Assembly: GCA_035485475.1 (NCBI GenBank)
Contig: DATHOA010000308.1
Location: 1 to 14,808 of the forward strand
Direction of reading: 5' to 3'
Source: DAIDKA01 sp035485475
GTDB taxonomy: Bacteria > Pseudomonadota > Gammaproteobacteria > Steroidobacterales > Steroidobacteraceae
Length of the DNA stretch: 14,808 nucleotides
The notes under the pieces are model-generated. The model saw only the letters and a list, made by a program, of their open reading frames with translations. It was not told the origin of the DNA and did no database searches. Shown here in pieces: positions 13,260 through 14,808 of this stretch. Numbering within the stretch: the first letter of the stretch is position 1; each line of letters starts with the position of its first letter. The position numbers were made by a program, and so were the translations under genes.

Positions 13260-14647
13260 AAGCAGTGATCCGACTGGTAATGACGTACGCGCTGGGTACG
13301 CGCGTGCTGCGCGGATTCACCATCGCCGGCATTGCCATGATAGTGCTGGCTTCCTTCCTGCTGGAGTACCTGCCGCAGCCGGTTTGGATGCTCTGGATGT
13401 CATTTTGGGGGGCGGCCGCATTCTTTATCGGCAGCGCACTGATGCCAGTGATATTCGGCCGCATGGCGCGGGGCCGCCTGATCCGCGTGTTGCCACATGG
13501 CCGGGCAAAGCTGCTGGCGAGCGTCTTCATCATGGTGACGGTCGTGGCATTACCGCTGCCGTTGCTTGAGCTCATCGGGTCGCACCTGGCGATGATCCAG
13601 CACCACCAACAGGAGCTGCGCGGCGCCACGACAGCGCATATCGCGATTGACGCGGCTGCGATGGAGCGATTTCGGCGGGGGTCGATTGAAAACTTCTGGT
13701 GGACACTGACGGGGTCGTTTTTCACAACCGTTGGTCTGTATCTAACACTCTGGTTCATCACCAGCCAGCGTTCGATCGCAGGGTACGCAAAAGGGCTGCT
13801 GGTCATTCTCTTCATGATGTACGTCCCCTCGCAGCAGCTTCGCGACCTCAGCACGACGATGCGGGGCAGCCTCATCCAGATCGCTACGTTCTGCTTCCTG
13901 TTCGGCGCCGGGTTCCTGCTGTGGCCCAGATGGCAAGCGCTGACTCTGGGCTGGCGCTTCGCGCCGCTGGCCTCCATCGGCCGCGTTCTGGGAAGGCCAG
14001 TCGCCGGTCGCGAGGCGGATCTGGTACTGGGTACCGCGAACCCGTGGCTCCTGATCGGCGTCCAGGTCGTACCGATCCTGTTCGCGACCACTATTGGCTT
14101 TTATTCGCCGGCCGTATGGCTCTTTTATCTCACCATTTTCAGTACCGTGGCCGGCGCCATTGCCTGCCATGCGGCGGAGCGAAGTCGCGTGCTGTGGCTG
14201 CGCGGCGGCTGGTCGCGCGCGGAGCTGTTTGTGCTGGTGGAACGTTCCTTCTGGCGTCATAACAGCTTCGTACTCGGATCACTGATCGCTCTCATGGTCG
14301 GAATCGGCAGCTACGCGGCCCTGCCGATTTCATTGCTGGCGGCCGGTGTGCCGCTGCTGCTGATCAGTGCGGTACTGAGCACGTACCTGGGGCTCATGGT
14401 GACGCGCAGCATGCGGTTTGCGGAAGGCGCCTTGGCGGTGGTCGTCATGCTGGCGCTGATGGCCGTTGCCATCATTGCCGCCCGATCGGGGGGCAGCAGC
14501 AAAGACATCGTCATTGTAGTTGCCCTGGAGGCGGTCCTGACGGTCGCCGCCCTGGCGCTACGTTCGGCGGCAAAGTCACGCTGGGCCCGCATCGACTGGA
14601 TGCTGTGCCGCCCGGACCGTTCACTGCGCGTACGAGCCGCCGGATGA
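13256..14647 (+). CDS. ABC transporter permease-like membrane protein with about 12 helices
   Basis: A 463-residue integral membrane protein; I recognise no named family. Twelve hydrophobic segments can be counted at roughly 18-38, 43-67, 85-108, 147-168, 175-192, 204-224, 263-282, 284-305, 337-358, 361-382, 394-413 and 419-438. They fall into two groups of six separated by a polar linker (about 225-262). A short basic segment R-L-I-R-V-L-P-H-G-R-A-K-L-L (75-88) lies between helices 2 and 3. The start overlaps the ATPase stop by four bases (ATGA), making it the membrane partner of that ATPase. Two six-helix halves in one chain could form the whole channel with an ATPase dimer. Export rather than import is likely, since no solute-binding protein is encoded. 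The substrate is unknown. Confidence 0.85.
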   Translation: MKAVIRLVMTYALGTRVLRGFTIAGIAMIVLASFLLEYLPQPVWMLWMSFWGAAAFFIGSALMPVIFGRMARGRLIRVLPHGRAKLLASVFIMVTVVALPLPLLELIGSHLAMIQHHQQELRGATTAHIAIDAAAMERFRRGSIENFWWTLTGSFFTTVGLYLTLWFITSQRSIAGYAKGLLVILFMMYVPSQQLRDLSTTMRGSLIQIATFCFLFGAGFLLWPRWQALTLGWRFAPLASIGRVLGRPVAGREADLVLGTANPWLLIGVQVVPILFATTIGFYSPAVWLFYLTIFSTVAGAIACHAAERSRVLWLRGGWSRAELFVLVERSFWRHNSFVLGSLIALMVGIGSYAALPISLLAAGVPLLLISAVLSTYLGLMVTRSMRFAEGALAVVVMLALMAVAIIAARSGGSSKDIVIVVALEAVLTVAALALRSAAKSRWARIDWMLCRPDRSLRVRAAG

Positions 14648-14808
14648 GGATTCGTGTTCCGAGCAGCGTATTTCTGGCGACCGTGATCGCGGCCAGTTGC
14701 GGCTGGCTTGCTTTCTACGCCCACGGCGCCCTGGCGCGCGCCGCGGATAACATCATGCAGGGCCAGGTCGACCGCGGGAGCTTCAGCGGCGCGGTGCTTG
14801 TCAGCCGG
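14644..14808 (+). CDS. Exported class C beta-lactamase-like serine hydrolase, N-terminal fragment
   Basis: The ATG at 14644 overlaps the permease stop by four bases (ATGA), and 55 codons are open to the window edge. Residues 1-31 look like a signal peptide (R2, R4, hydrophobic 8-26, A-H-G-A-L-A before a likely cleavage near 31). The mature start reads A-A-D-N-I-M-Q-G-Q-V-D-R-G, then S-F-S-G-A-V-L-V-S-R (46-55). The pattern 'x-F-S-G-x-V-L-V-x-R' is the usual opening of class C beta-lactamase / D-alanyl-D-alanine-peptidase-like hydrolases (PF00144). The catalytic S-x-x-K lies beyond the edge, so activity cannot be judged. Its place in the operon suggests an extracytoplasmic enzyme working with the transporter. 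Confidence 0.75.
   Translation, partial: MRIRVPSSVFLATVIAASCGWLAFYAHGALARAADNIMQGQVDRGSFSGAVLVSR

Noticed and set aside
13036..14091. Minus-strand open frame of 351 codons opposite the permease and ATPase end
   Set aside because: Antisense to conserved, coupled genes and composed mainly of Arg, Ser, Pro and Met without family motifs.

Overview
The window is GC-rich, gene-dense DNA with short intergenic gaps, many 1-4 base stop/start overlaps and frequent GTG/TTG starts. The protein families (PA0069-type radical SAM protein, DUF885, a Tat-exported glucose-fructose-oxidoreductase-like enzyme, a YtrA-type GntR/ABC cassette) suggest a gammaproteobacterium of the Xanthomonadales/Nevskiales/Steroidobacter kind. 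That placement is inference from family content only. No tRNA, rRNA, CRISPR array, insertion sequence or phage gene was seen, and there is no sign of a mobile island.

Layout. (1) 1-2213, plus strand: the 3' end of a DUF427 gene, an exported two-domain VOC (glyoxalase-fold) protein, and a Tat-exported Gfo/Idh/MocA oxidoreductase. (2) 2289-3380, plus: a PA0069-family radical SAM protein, possibly translated from a leaderless mRNA. (3) 8002 down to 3383, minus: a likely four-gene operon of an exported DUF885 protein, a 14-helix MFS exporter, a zinc-free NADPH:quinone-reductase-like enzyme and a DUF3237 protein. (4) 8165-9142, plus: an exported DUF4124 plus WxPGYW-repeat protein. (5) 11848 down to 9163, minus: class II aldolase, mtnP and mtnA, each overlapping the next by 4 bases. 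(6) 11996 to the right edge, plus: GntR/YtrA regulator, ABC ATPase, 12-helix permease and the start of a class C beta-lactamase-like serine hydrolase, again with 4-base or longer overlaps.

Two blocks stand out. Block 5 encodes the three enzymes expected for a methylthioadenosine / 5'-deoxyadenosine 'DHAP shunt': phosphorolysis by MtnP, isomerisation by MtnA, then cleavage by a FucA-like aldolase to dihydroxyacetone phosphate plus an aldehyde. No canonical mtnB/C/D/E genes are visible here. Block 6 is a regulator-controlled ABC transport system whose last visible gene would act outside the cytoplasm. The two blocks diverge from one control region (11849-11995). It contains a perfect 9+6+9 palindrome covering -10-like boxes on both strands, so the GntR protein could control its own operon and perhaps the salvage operon too.

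Intergenic stretches are all under 300 bases. The largest are 8003-8164 (divergent promoter region of DUF885 and the repeat protein) and 11849-11995 (the divergent control region). No convincing intrinsic terminator (GC stem plus T-run) was found anywhere.
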